Shown here piece by piece: positions 24,488-36,340 of a stretch of 64,000 nucleotides of DNA. The stretch is from positions 17,396,761-17,460,760 of the forward strand of contig OY540818.1 of the NCBI GenBank assembly GCA_961205875.1, written 5' to 3'. The position numbers and the translations under genes are program-made. Below the pieces are notes generated by a model. That model saw nothing but the letters and a program-made list of their open reading frames with translations, searched no databases and was not told the origin of the DNA. The DNA comes from Sialis fuliginosa (taxonomy: Eukaryota > Arthropoda > Insecta > Megaloptera > Sialidae). The stretch's first letter is position 1, and each line of letters opens with the position of its first letter.

Positions 24488-24777
24488 CGGTTTCAGTATT
24501 TTATTAATTTAGGTCACTAAAATCAAGTCTCTCTGGGGGTTGGGACTATTTTTGCCCATGATGTACAATACATGAATAAACGATTTCCGTAAGTCTGCCT
24601 AGTGCTCAGATGGGGCAGAAAAATATGTCATCGGCTCTTGCACTATACACCCAGTTTTATTACATCGGTTATAGTAAAACCGGAAAACATCGCTGTGTAA
24701 ACGTACTCATATACATTTAATAAAATGCAAATTTATTTCATTCATAATTATTTATAATAATTATATTTATTCAGTAT

Positions 24778-25120
24778 CAGTGGCGTAGATAGGGGGTGGG
24801 GGGATCAAGATGATCAATCACCCCCCATGAGCCTACATCATGAGAAATCTCAAAAACATTTTCTAACTCTTCTAGTAAAATAAATAGTAAAAGTGGTAAA
24901 TGAAGAGTAAAAAAAAACAAGGTCTTCAGTCATTGGTTAACTTTGAATGGGACGACCTTTTTTTTTTTAGTAATAAATGGTTCATATGATAAAAAAATAA
25001 AAAATAATAATAAATAATAAAAATAAAAAAAATAATAATAAAATTGCTTATTTTGAGGGCCCCCCAACTTTATTTTTTTATTTATCCCCCCCCCATCGCA
25101 AAATGCTATCTACGCCACTG
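24778..25120. mobile_element. hAT-type MITE
   Basis: Termini CAGTGGCGTAGATAG and CTATCTACGCCACTG are perfect inverted repeats. Flanking 8-mers TTCAGTAT and TTCACCAT match at 6 of 8, a worn target duplication. Interior contains C/G runs and an AATAAT microsatellite. Confidence 0.8.
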
Positions 25121-25299
25121 TTCACCATCCTGTATAAATATTAATACATATTCTGAAACAAATTCGCGTATGCTATATGATTAGATATATTTAAGATTTT
25201 TAATAGCACACAAAATAACCAGTATATCTCGTGTATAAATAACATATAATACAAACTTCACCGACGCGTGTCACGATTTTAACATGCGGAACCAAAAAC

Positions 25300-26145
25300 C
25301 GAAACGGGATTAGATACTTCAAAGTATGTACTTGTATCAAGTACTTTAAATAAAACGGCCAAGTGCGTGTTGGGCACGCACATGATAGGTTTCCGTAGTC
25401 ATTACGATTTATAAACAACGGACGCTCTGATAACGACATTTAAATGCAAATATATCGTGACTGAAGGGTTAAAATCAAAAGACCATTTACATTTTTTATT
25501 GCATTTTAGGAGACCTATCTAATGACATCCCACTCAATGGGGTAAGTGAAAAAAAAATGTGAGTTCACTTTTCAGTCTATGGGAGGGAGTCCAAAATAAT
25601 TTTGACAGTGTTCGTTATGATTTTCATTGGAAGTACTAATTAAAAACTACATTCTCGAATTTTTTCAGATTTTTTGAATAGATAGTTTAGAAATTAAGGG
25701 GGGGGGGCGCTCTGATCACGACTTTGAACGCAAATATATCGTGACTGAAGGGTTAAAATCAAAATGTCATATAACATTCTAAAGACACCCCATTTAATGG
25801 ATTAAGTGAACTTTTCAGTGTATGGAAAGGGGGTCCAAAAAAATTTTTTTTTCAAAAATCTATCATTTCTGTTTCTGGGTTTTTAGTACACCAAATTTCA
25901 TCTTAATCGGTCTGAAAACTACTATAAGGTTTCCTAGTTTTCTACGGAAACCTAAAAACAAATTTTCAGTCTATGGGAGGGGAGGTCCAAACATTCTACA
26001 GTGTTCGTTATAATTTTCATTGAAAGTACTAATTAGAAGCTACATTTTGAATTTTTTTCAGATTTTTGCATCTATAGTTTAGAAATAGGAGAGGGGGGGG
26101 GGGCTCTGATAACGACTTTGAAAGCAAATATATCATGACTATATA
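25300..26145. repeat. Tandemly repeated dispersed element
   Basis: GCTCTGATAACGAC, then GCAAATATATCGTGACTGA and AGGGTTAAAATCAAAA, occur at about 25420 and 25708; a shortened copy is at 26100. Between them CTTTTCAGTCTATGGGAGG recurs. The opening CGGCCAAGTGCGTG with GGTTTCCGTAGTCATTAC resembles a repeat I associate with Lepidoptera, from memory. It is cut at the right by a family A fragment. Confidence 0.6.
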
Positions 26146-26228
26146 GTTACTTGTTTTACATGAGTTCATGAGAATTACAAAAACAATAAACCTTGCTCTT
26201 ATAGCGACCATAACTGGTGTCAGTACCT
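26146..26228 (-). mobile_element. Family A MITE fragment, reversed (copy 3)
   Basis: Reads CTTGCTCTTATAGCGACCAT then AACTGGTGTCAGTACCT at the end. The inner boundary is abrupt at 26146. Confidence 0.75.
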
Positions 26229-26234
26229 TACAAT

Positions 26235-27060
26235 ACTTTTTAAAATTTATCAATAGTGTCAAATACCCTATTAGTAATTCATCACTTTAGAATTTCAGAT
26301 AATTGACTGCATTATTTACTAGACGACATATGATATGACATTGTCTGACACTAATACCTGATTTCTTCTATATAATATATGATATGTTACCAGTTTGTTT
26401 GTGTTGACAGCTTGGTAAACATCTGTTAAATACCAAATGCTGGGTTCTGATTGGTCCATTCGGAGATTTACATTGCAATTACTAATAAAAGACTTAGAAA
26501 AAACTGAGGATAATTATAAATAATTGCACTATAAAGATAAATAATAAAACTAATCTGATATAAAAAGCTATTCATTGTTAAAAAAAAAAAAACATCTTAT
26601 AAATAGAAAACTGAGGAGCGTAAAATATATAATAAATAATAGAACATCCTTTTTTGTTATTTACTGTTTATAAAGAATTTCATAATGTACAAGATTATAC
26701 ATAATTGTAACGGTTATTAACTATGCATTACATGTTAATTATTCTAGCTTTTTTACGTGTCTTATAACTATTTTAAAAATCTCAGAATCAAATTACTTGA
26801 ACGTATAATTGAACTAATATTATTTTATATTAAAATCATGCAGGAAATGGTAAAGTATTTATAATGTGAATAAACTATTGCATAATTAACGAATTCAAGG
26901 TAGTTTACAAAATTATATTAAAATTAGGAATTTTATTTATTATGTTATTAATTTTAAATGTTAATTTAATGACATTTGAGTTCTTCATAAGTCACAGAGA
27001 TTATACTCCTACTTTAGAAATATTTTTAAGTACGGTTTACAGCACAGTAAAATTTGCTAA
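26235..27060. other. Intergenic AT-rich DNA
   Basis: No gene or element recognised. Confidence 0.4.
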
Positions 27061-27077
27061 CTTGCAACACTTCCAAA

Positions 27078-27323
27078 CATGGGCGCCGGCAAAATTTCTC
27101 TTTCAGGGGGGTGCATCTAGATATATAAAATTAAATTACATATAAAATTGTAATAATAAATTGGCATTGCATTTAGCATGACTAAAAAAAAAAAAAGGTC
27201 CTTACTTTTATATTCTGACCTGAATTTTAAAATAAAAATTGTATTTCTTAATTTCTTTAGTTTTTTCTTTTTTTCCAGGGGAGTGCAAATGCACCTCCTT
27301 GCACCCCCCTCTCGGCGCCCATG
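27078..27323. mobile_element. hAT-type MITE with perfect 8 bp target duplication
   Basis: Inverted ends CATGGGCGCCGGC and TCGGCGCCCATG are flanked by CTTCCAAA at 27070-27077 and 27324-27331. A related unoccupied sequence at 27574-27581 has one CTTCCAAA followed by the same TGAGGTT context. The 246 bp interior has GGGGGGTGCATC / GTGCAAATGCACC motifs and no transposase. Confidence 0.88.
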
Positions 27324-27331
27324 CTTCCAAA

Positions 27332-27640
27332 TGAGGTTCCAAACGTATCTGACAGTTTTCTTTGAGTTTCATGAAATGTTTGACAATTTTCGCGCACGCG
27401 CGGTAAGTAAATACAAATGGTATTAAAACAGTGGTGATATTATGAAAATTATTTTGTACGGTCGAAATCGCCAACTGTGTTACAATTAGTTAAAGTATCA
27501 CTGCTCAAATTCTATAGCTAATCCATAGATACTAGTACAGAATTAATACCTTATATGAGAGTGCTTGCAAGCACTTCCAAATGAGGTTTCAAACGTATCT
27601 GACAGTTTTCTTTAAGTTTCATGAAGTGTTTGACAAGTTT
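27332..27640. repeat. Duplicated segment with TTTCATGAA motif
   Basis: AAACGTATCTGACAGTTTTC then AGTTTCATGAAATGTTTGAC at 27345-27390 recurs at 27590-27630. Related copies (GAAGTTTCATGAAGTATTTG) lie at 45030 and 45180. It appears to be part of a dispersed element, not a gene. Confidence 0.6.
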
Positions 27641-27644
27641 CAGT

Positions 27645-28780
27645 ACATTTAATTAAAAAATAACCATTACTGGGGTCATATCCAAGACCAACTTTTAATA
27701 ACTCTTTTAAAAAAGGCACAAAAAAAGCATATGTCTTTGGGGATCTATTAATTTTTTTTGTTTTTCAGAAAAAAATGCCCTAATAAGGAAAACAATTTTC
27801 CTTGATATTTTTAAATATTTGTTTATAATAAAAATCATTGGATGCGACTACAAATTATGTTTTCTTGTTATTTTTTATATAGGAAATAATTAAATAAGTC
27901 ATATTTCGATTATCGATAAACTGGTTATACCAGTCAGACGAGAAAAAATTAATATTAGCAAAAATTACAGGTTCCTTCTAAGCCAACTTATTCAAATACC
28001 ACTAATATAATATACATAGAACACATCCAAAGGTCGTTTTTTATGCATTTCAGGAAATATACATAGTTGGATCTGACGTTATTTCAACATATATTGATAC
28101 CAGAGTAGATACTTAACGATGTATGGCAGGTATCTAATTTCAACGAGAAATAGTTGAAATTTGGAGAAGTTACTCCTTTATAAATCTTAAGTATCCACAC
28201 AAAATTTCAAAAGGTTTTACAACATAGTTTCAAAGTTATTATTTTTTTAAATTAACATGGGCTCTTATGGCAGAATGGTGTATTTACGGTTAAAGTCCAA
28301 TAAAACACATGGTTCAAGCATCGATAAAAATCTGAAGAAGTGACCGAGGACCCCCAGAATATGCAAAAATAAAAATGTAACCTTTATTACCTACAAATTT
28401 TTGATTAATTAATTAATGATTTTAAAAACATTTTTTTTTTTGGTCACCAATTTGATTTTTTAAATTTTACACTTCTTATGCCGTCTTAGACCGAAAAAAC
28501 AAAACAACAAACAAAAGTGCAATAAACCCTTAACCAGGTGTATATTTTTAGTTTGAACTTCAATAATTTTAAGATTTAAAATAACGAATTGTCATTTTTT
28601 TTGTGCAAAAAACCGCCATATTTAATTTTGTCGTCAAAATTTTTTAATTCTGAGCCCGGATTCAGTTTCAGCACACCCAAAAACATAAAGAAAGTCACCT
28701 TTGATCTATTTACTACTATGTAACATACATAAAATTTAGATTCAAAAACATGTTATAAAATCAACGATCACGGTGTGGTT
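27645..28780. other. Intergenic DNA
   Basis: No gene recognised. 28660-28720 is a partial relative of the right arm of the MITE at 11547-11870. Confidence 0.4.
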
Positions 28781-28999
28781 AAGTGACTAAGGTCCAGTTT
28801 CTCAATATAAGTTTAACTTCAGATTACGTTAAACTTCACCTGAGGTTTAAACTCCACATAATGTCTAGTTTAAACCAATTCAGTTTCTCAATATAAGTTT
28901 AACTCTTGCGCATGCGCAGTAGAGCTTTATGTTACATTAATCTAAAAATTAACTGTACTTTATTTTGTAATACTAAATATATACCTACTATATATATAT

Positions 29000-29918
29000 G
29001 TTACCGGCAATGTATGTAATTCAGGCATTCTATAGAATTCCTAGGAATTCTATACAATGCCTGACGATTTCAGGCAAAGTATGAAATATTTGTTTAATAG
29101 AAATTTATTATATACTTTGCCTAGGCATTCTATAGAATCCCTAGGAATTCTATAGAATGCCAAGATAATATTAGGAAATGTATGAAATAAAAGACAAAAT
29201 GATATTAATAAAGCAGATAGGTATTATTTAATTAATTCATATTTTTTATACCTATATTTTTATCTATTCTCACTTTATTTTAATTATCAAAATATATTAT
29301 TTTAATTTCCAGCACAATAAATATTCTTGTAAAAAAATTCTGATAGAGCCGGAAATTGGATTAAAATATACTATTAATACATACTATTAATTTTTCACTT
29401 GACGAACGCAAGAAAAAAAGTTTAATAAAATTCAGTCGAATTAAAATGACAGCAATTTTTCGTCGGACTAACAAAAGAACTTACGTATTTTTTTATACAG
29501 CCGATTCCTAGATCACTGTGCTACTTTACTGGACATACATACATTTTTCTATTATATAACACGTAAATATAAAATGTTTATATTGATAAATAAATCAGTA
29601 TTGTACCGACAATACTGAATTGTAATCTAGAAACCTACCTACAGCTATCGAGAATGAACCAAGATTTTTTTATTGTATATTTGCATCAGTATTTTATAAC
29701 ATAAAGAAAGGTAACATCTGTACTTGGAGCAAAATTGATCGATTCACCCTATTTATGTTTATGTTTCATACATTGCCGGCTATCAATTAGGTATTCTATA
29801 GAATGCCTAGGAAATGTATATAATTAAATTAATTTCATACATTGCCTGGTGATTTTAGGCATTCTATAAAATACCTAGGAATTCTATAGAATGCCGTATT
29901 TCATACATTGCCGGTAAC
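29000..29918. mobile_element. Nested MITE built from palindromic modules
   Basis: Outer termini GTTACCGGCAATGTATG and CATACATTGCCGGTAAC are perfect inverted repeats. Near each end lie paired modules about 38 bp long, each almost a full palindrome around CCTAGG with arms GGCATTCTATAGAAT: 29024-29061, 29124-29161, 29858-29895 and a half module at 29789-29811. An extra internal CATACATTGCCGG is at 29767. Noncoding; class not recognised. Confidence 0.75.
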
Positions 29919-29935
29919 ATATACAATTATTTCAC

Positions 29936-29973
29936 TAGTATAACTAAATAATTATAATTATTTAGTTATACTA
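29936..29973. repeat. Perfect 38 bp palindrome
   Basis: Every base pairs: TAGTATAACTAAATAATTA followed directly by its complement, with no loop. It lies 18 bp outside the nested MITE but inside the Harbinger-like element. Confidence 0.9.
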
Positions 29974-30691
29974 TGTTATTTAATGATAAAATCATAACAA
30001 ATTGTGCTATTATAAAGTTAAACTTAAAATAAACCTAAAATTAATTTCAAACTGACAGTTCATCCGTCAGTTAAAAGTTAATCTTAATAGATTAACTCAT
30101 AATTTTTAACTGGACATTGAGAAACACATATTTTGTTTAAACTTTAGTTTAACTGGGACATGGAGTTTAAACTCATATTGAGAAACTGGGCCTAAGAAAT
30201 CAAAGTTTCTCCGTTTTTCCAGTATGATGATTAAGATAAGATATATTTGTCAATAAAAATATCAATATTTTATACGTAAAAATACATTTTATCTTAAGAT
30301 CAGATATTTTTTAATAACTGACATACATACTTTCATTTTTAATTATTAGATATTTTTACTTTCAATAACATGTTGAAAAAACTATCTTAAGGTCGCCTTA
30401 GCACAAATATTTTGGTGTTCATTACAGAATATCCGTAAATCATTAAATATTATTTTAATAAACCAATCACTAGGTATTTAGTAAACACAGCTCAACTATC
30501 ATGTTGTTATTAAATAATGTACACAGATTGTTCGCAGATAATACGACTACCTATACAATTACTTTAAACAAAATACACGTGATTTCAACACTTCTATTGT
30601 AGGTACTAAGATTGCAAAATATATAGTTTGTTTAATGATTTAATTAATATACTTCAAATTACTGAATAAAATTTGTTAATAAATTACAATA

Positions 30692-30945
30692 GCATGGCTT
30701 GGCTATAAAATGCACACCCCTTAGACTGTTGAAACTATCGTTTTTTGAAGGATGTTTCTACTCTCTTTTCTTGTAAAAAATTAATGTTAATCATAGACAT
30801 AGAGAATGGACCACGCATCTGACTCGAAAACAGAGTCGTGTCAAAAGAAAGAGATAGAAACAGGTTTAGAATATACTTGTCCTTTTTTAAACAGGTGTGT
30901 AACTATTTCATTCTTGGTCCCGAACATTAAAAATATATATACTTT
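30692..30945. repeat. Composite repeat shared with 14045 and 59.1-59.8 kb
   Basis: 30692-30776 is the inverse of 14045-14150. 30793-30880 (ACATAGAGAATGGACCACGC, GACTCGAAAACAGAG, GTGTCAAAAGAAAGAGATAG) is the inverse of 59665-59750. TCCCGAACATTAAAAATAT at 30919 is the inverse of 59105-59124, which at that locus is separated by a Tigger insertion. Confidence 0.65.
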
Positions 30946-31001
30946 TTTGGCGTAGACATCTAGTGTGTAAAGGCGAAACTAAAAACGTGTTTTATCGACT
31001 A

Positions 31002-31375
31002 AGGTACTGACACCAGTCTTGAACGCATTAAGAGCAAGATTGTTTTTTGGGCCTTTTTTATAATTCTCATGAACTTATATTATTATATTTATTAAATCAA
31101 TTTAATTACCAAAATGATAAATACTATATGACACAAAAGATATAAAAGAAATAATCATCAAATTTGAAACAATGTAAAGCAGTTGCTATAATAATATAAT
31201 AATTAATAAAGAAATTATACTAATAATTAGTTTAAATGTCCACCATTTTGACACCTATTGGCCGATTGTCATCAAATCACGCTATAATTCAGAAATGGTA
31301 AATATTTCTAATTCAGTACATTTAATTAAAAATTTATCATTACTGGAGTCATATCCATGACTGGTGCCAGTACCT
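31002..31375 (+). mobile_element. Family A MITE, internally deleted (copy 4)
   Basis: Both termini are present: AGGTACTGACACCAGTCTTG on the left and GACTGGTGCCAGTACCT on the right. The left end reads CTTGAACGCATTAAGAGCAAG instead of TATGGCCGCTATAAG, a subfamily shared with the far end of copy 8. The middle lacks part of the consensus. Confidence 0.8.
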
Positions 31376-31422
31376 TACTAGTTTGTAAAAAAATATAAAT
31401 TTTATTTGCATATGTTACTTAC

Positions 31423-31429
31423 TCATCAT
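31423..31429 (-). other. Hypothetical first coding exon end for the CD36-like gene
   Basis: ATGATGA followed by the strong donor GTAAGTAAC has the phase needed to join the GG at 17855, which would give MMRFMIG. Similar chance matches exist (for example ATGT with GTAAGT near 37394), so this is only a candidate. Confidence 0.12.
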
Positions 31430-31619
31430 AAAAATATCAGATACTTGCAATGAAAAAAAAAAAGTAAACATTTAGTTATTAATGACTGTTTTTTACTGAT
31501 GAAACGTTATACAAAATATACAGTTTTGTTAGTGGTTGACATCATTGCAAACATGATGTAAATGGACTACTGATGATCAAATTAAAGCCATTTTTATTTA
31601 ACAATAAAGTTGTTACAGT

Positions 31620-32290
31620 CACTGGCGTTCAATGTTTTTTTTTTTTTTGATATGAATGAATAATTACTAATGGAGATGGCAAGTCACACTTTTTTGTTAG
31701 AAATGTTTTATCCTAAATTTGTATAGGTATATTATGATTTTTTTTTTATTTAATAAAAAAACTTTTTAAGAAAAAAATAAAACCGATTTCAAAAAATTCT
31801 AAAAACAAAATTTAACAGTTGATTTTATTTTATTATTTTTTAAAAAGTTTTATTATTAGTTTAGAATTAGCACAGACTTCAAAAACTGTTAAATTTAATT
31901 ATTATATAATTTTCAGTAGTTTTATTTTCTTTTGGGGGCCCCGCGGCTTTTAGGAAAAATATAATTTATTAGATTTACCACATAACGTCCAATGATTGAT
32001 ACAGAGTGTCCAAATCTACAGTAATTCATAATTTAATTTTAGGGTTTCCTATCTCAAATCGATTTTTAAAGCTTGAATCTTTAATTTTTTTAATTGATTT
32101 TTCTAAATTTCCCCACATTAAATTGAGAAAAAATTGTCTGTAAAAGTGGTGTTTTATTAAACATTCCTAAAAAAAATTAAGGGATAATTAAAAAAAGGTA
32201 AAAAAAATTCGAATATCACTCCCCCCCTCAAATAGTGACGCCACTGCCAAGGGCCTCTTTATAACATATGCTACAGGCCCCGCGCTGGCT
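31620..32290. repeat. Likely worn GC-tipped MITE debris
   Basis: Fragments ACTGGCGTTC at 31621, a GGGGGCCCCGCGG block near 31936, GTGACGCCACTG at 32234 and CCGGCACTGCTC near 32300 look like several broken hAT-type ends. Boundaries could not be fixed. Confidence 0.3.
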
Positions 32291-32299
32291 TAATCCGGC

Positions 32300-33890
32300 A
32301 CTGCTCGGAGGTATACTCTTTCAAACAAAAACAAAAAAAAATCATCCAAATTGGATATACATAAAAAATATATATTGTCGATTTTTTTTTGATTAATTTT
32401 CGAATTCGGTTAAAAATAATCCAAACAATTCTTAATTAAATATCTGAACTCTGCACTATTTCCTTTGACATAAACAAATAAAATTCATTAATTATGTTTT
32501 TAAATGCATAAATAATATCGATTTTCATATTATCAGAAAGCAATTAAACGATTTGAATGCTTGTAAATATCGATATAAATCAAGTTTTCCTCATTAAAGA
32601 ACATCATTAAGCTTTTATTATAATAATTACAACTAGAACCTTTTAATTTGTAATTGAAAATGGTTATATTTTATGCGAATAATAACTGAATTTATTGAAT
32701 GTCAAAAGTCAAATGATTTTGTTATTTGTTACACTATTTTATATTATATGATACACACGTTTAGAAACACTACAATGGGTTATAAAAAAATTGCGCAATA
32801 TTGTTTTTAATGATAGAAAAATAAAAACGACTAGCAATAAGTTATTTGTAAATAATATTTATGTATTTTTCAATTTTAATAAAGGCTGTATTCATGAGCA
32901 TTCACAGGGGGGGGGGGTCAAACGAAAGCACTCCCCCTCCCCCGTTGCACAATGGTGATAAATAAAAATTACTGTTCATAAAATTTTAATAAAACTGTCA
33001 AAAATTATTAACCCATTACTTCCCGACTTTTTATTTCTTCGAATTTTTTGGTCATGTTCTCAATTCTTGTTAAAAATATGGCCAAAAAAATAAATTCAAT
33101 ACAAGATATAACAATAATAAGTCACAGTACTAGATTATTGCCATGAGTTTCCAGTGTCATATTTATAGAATAGAAAATTTTAACGACGACAGTCTGTACC
33201 TGGATTTATTTTTTAAATGTATTGATATTATTTTTTTATTATATATTTTTTATTAATAATAATAATGCTAATTAACAATAAGTGACAGAAATTGTTGAAA
33301 AAAATGATAAGTACATAATGAATTAAAGGAATTGTAGAGAACAAAATTTTTTTTTAACCTTTCCTAATTTTTTTTTAAATTTTTCCCCTCCACTTAAACT
33401 TTTCTGTAGATACTCCTGGTTATATTACATTATTTAAAAAAAGAATACAAACAAAATAAATAAGTTAAATTTACGTGTACACTAAAAAAATGTATTAATT
33501 ATTAATATTCTAATAATATACTTTAATAACTTATATTAATATGTATAACTATTTTAAGATTGTAACAATGGGTTGTTTTGCGCTTTAATTTCTAAAACAT
33601 CCGGTTTTAAAACACAAACCAAACTAATGTTAGTCATATTTAAATATACAAAAGGTCAAACTCTTGAAAATTACTTTAAAAAAACATATACCACCTTAAT
33701 TGAAGTTTTTTGTTAAGATAGCGTGTAAATATAAAGAACATCAGTAATTTACATTTTATAAAAACTAAAATATAATTATTCTATTGCGTAATTGTATATT
33801 TAAGCAATTTAAAGGAAGTTCTTTTTAAAAATTTCCGAATATTTTTAATTTTAAAAATATTTTACGCAGGAAAAAAACAACACAGTAAAG
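32300..33890. other. Intergenic AT-rich DNA
   Basis: No gene recognised. A G/C-run pair at 32907-32944 (GGGGGGGGGG and CCCCCTCCCCC) is the only distinctive feature. Confidence 0.4.
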
Positions 33891-33899
33891 AATCGTAAA

Positions 33900-34133
33900 T
33901 TTTGAAACAATGTAAAGCAGAATAATAATTAATATATAGATTATATTATGAATTAGTTTAAATGTCCACCATTATGACACACATTGACCGATTGTCACCA
34001 AATTAAGCTGTTTCACAGTCAAGTGCCTATATATTATGATTCAGTAATCCTACTCAAATATCAACAAATATTTATAATTTAATTAAACAAGAATCCAACA
34101 CTGGGGTATGATCCAAGACTGGTGCCAGTACCT
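33900..34133 (+). mobile_element. Family A MITE, 3' part (copy 5)
   Basis: Starts inside the element at TTTGAAACAATGTAAAGCAG and keeps the right end GACTGGTGCCAGTACCT. The left half is missing. Confidence 0.8.
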
Positions 34134-34548
34134 TATTTAAATATCTAACATCCTGTTTTTACTTTATTAATTATTTATACTTTACATAGTTCCTTTTTTT
34201 GGCTTTTGAACGGGTGAAATAAATTATTCCATTTTATTTGGCTTATTATTTTTATTTATTTTTTAAGTGAGGTTACAAAATTCTACCATGCGAGTTATGT
34301 TATAAAATATTAAGGTTAACAATAAGGTGCTACTGAAATTCTAATGTATATTAATCTTAATCAAAAGGTTATGTTTAGCCATTATAATTAGGAAGGTTAG
34401 AATTATCCAATTGCAAATTTACTACATAACTGATTTGCGTAGAGATAAAATATGATCAATGTTTTTTTTTTCAAGTACAAAATTATCACGATATTATGTG
34501 TAATGTTTTTATATAATATAGTTTAAATCTTTTGGGGTGGTCGCTATA

Positions 34549-34610
34549 CAGTGGCGTAGATAGTGGGTGGGGGGATCAATCCCCCCCATCAAAAGAATTT
34601 ATAATACTAC
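34549..34610. repeat. Single hAT-type MITE end
   Basis: CAGTGGCGTAGATAGTGGG then GGATCAATCCCCCCCATC matches the left end of the element at 24778. No matching right end was found. Confidence 0.55.
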
Positions 34611-34867
34611 ACGAATTTAATTGCCAGATTTCTAAAATGCTCCGGCGTGGCAGTCTCGGACCGAGGGTAATTTTTAGGTTGCAGAATTTTTTTAAAAATT
34701 TTTTAACATACAAATAAATTCATCTACTAGTTATATATTTCTATTACAGTGGCGAAGCGTCCATGGAAGCAGGGAAAGCAGTGCTTCCCTTACTTTATGG
34801 GTAAATTAATACAAATCTGTGTTTTCAGTTAATAAAAAAATCGTCTTTATGCGCAACTCGAAAATTT

Positions 34868-35592
34868 TAATCAAAAATAGCATTTAATATTAATTAACAC
34901 GCTCAGTTATAAAATTATAATACCTCTACGTCTTATTTTCTTGTATTTTAGTCGATATTTGTATGACGAGTTGAAGGAAATTTCACTAAAAAATTTCGAA
35001 TTTTTGATTTCGTTAAAATTATGTTTATTGTATAGAAAATGACGTGAAAAGTTGTTTGTTTCAAACCGCAGGTCTGTATCTCAAACCGTTCTCGAGATAT
35101 AGCCTTTCAAAGTTTTAATTTTTTCAAATTTTTGGAGAAAAAAGGCCATAACTTTTGAACGCGTAGTCGGAATTGATTTTAGTTGACGGATTTGGAATCA
35201 GCGTGTCAAAATCTATATAATGATATGTATAATACCTTAAAACTAGAAAAAAAAATTTTCACGAAAAATCGAAAAAATTCAAAGGGGTATACCTTAAAAA
35301 AATGTCGATTTTTTGCAAAAATTTTTTTGTCGAATTATAAAGTACTATACATGTCATTATATAGATTTTGACACGCTGATTTCAAATCCGTCAACTAAAA
35401 TCAATTCCGACCACACGTTCAAAAGTTATGGCCTTTTTTCTCCAAAAATTTGAAAAAACTAAAACTTTGAGAGGCTATATCTCGAGAACGGTTTGAGATA
35501 CAGACCTGCGGTTTGAAACAAACAACTTTTCACGTCATTTTCTATACAATAAACATACTTTTAACGAAATCAAAAATTCGAAATTTTTTTAG
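34868..35592. mobile_element. Family B palindromic element (copy 3), right end lost
   Basis: Same order as copy 2: AAAAATAGCATTTAATATTA, CTCTACGTCTTATTTTCTTG, both arms and the centre. The right arm breaks off after AAATTCGAAATTTTTTTAGG. Confidence 0.8.
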
Positions 35593-36193
35593 GTTTTCCG
35601 GGGTTGCTGAATTAGGATTTGTTAGTTAGCAGCTATCAAATAATCGATTTTTCTTGGATTTTTTTTTAAAATTAACATTGTAACTATGCTAATGAACCAA
35701 TCACAGTAGACGTCAAATTAGTAAATGTTTATTTAACATCAACTTCAAAAATATCTTAAGAAATTTAGGTTAACATAAAAGTATTTACACACATAACAAC
35801 TTATCTAAAGTAAAATGTAATAATGAAGGTTAATATTGTCAATCATTATAACGAAGGTTACATATACGCAATTTTAATTAGTTAAAACAATATATTTAAT
35901 ATATCCCAAGCATAATCAAGATTAATTAAAAATCTGCAAAGCAATTAACATAAACGCTTTGTATAATGAGGGTTTATTATGGTTTTAATAATTATAATTA
36001 TTTATACATAGATGGAAATAAATATTATGTTATATAAACGTTTTTTTATGTTCAATTCATGGATTAGAATTTTCCTTGATATTGTATAATTTCACTATTA
36101 ATGGAAACAATGTATCAATATGAAACGTGTGAAAAATTTTTAAATACTGAATTCTATTACAATAATATAATAAAATTAAAATAAGTTGATATA

Positions 36194-36340
36194 AGGTACT
36201 GGCACAAGTTATGGCCGCTATAAGAGGAAGGTTTATTGTTTTTGTGATTGACGGGCTTCTTTTTTGTAATTCTCATGAATTCATGTTACTAATAAAACAA
36301 GTAACTCTTTATTAAATCAATTTAATTTAATTTTAATCAT
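36194..36340 (+). mobile_element. Family A MITE, 5' part (copy 6)
   Basis: AGGTACTGGCACAAGTTATG, GCCGCTATAAGAGG and AATAAAACAAGTAACTC are present. Sequence diverges after about 36340. Confidence 0.8.

Larger units (their letters stand above)
28791..30191. mobile_element. Harbinger-like element, 1.4 kb, hosting a nested MITE
   Basis: Ends GGTCCAGTTTCTCAATAT and ATATTGAGAAACTGGGCC are inverted and flanked by TAA (28788-28790 and 30192-30194), fitting PIF/Harbinger. The CAGTTTCTCAATATAAG block is repeated at 28881 and further TTTAAAC motifs lie near both ends. The middle (29000-29918) is a second, nested element. No transposase ORF. Confidence 0.75.

Noticed and set aside
27178-27474. Overlapping ORFs on both strands
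   Set aside because: They run across the hAT-type MITE at 27078-27323 and the adjoining repeat; open frames arise from GC-rich tips.
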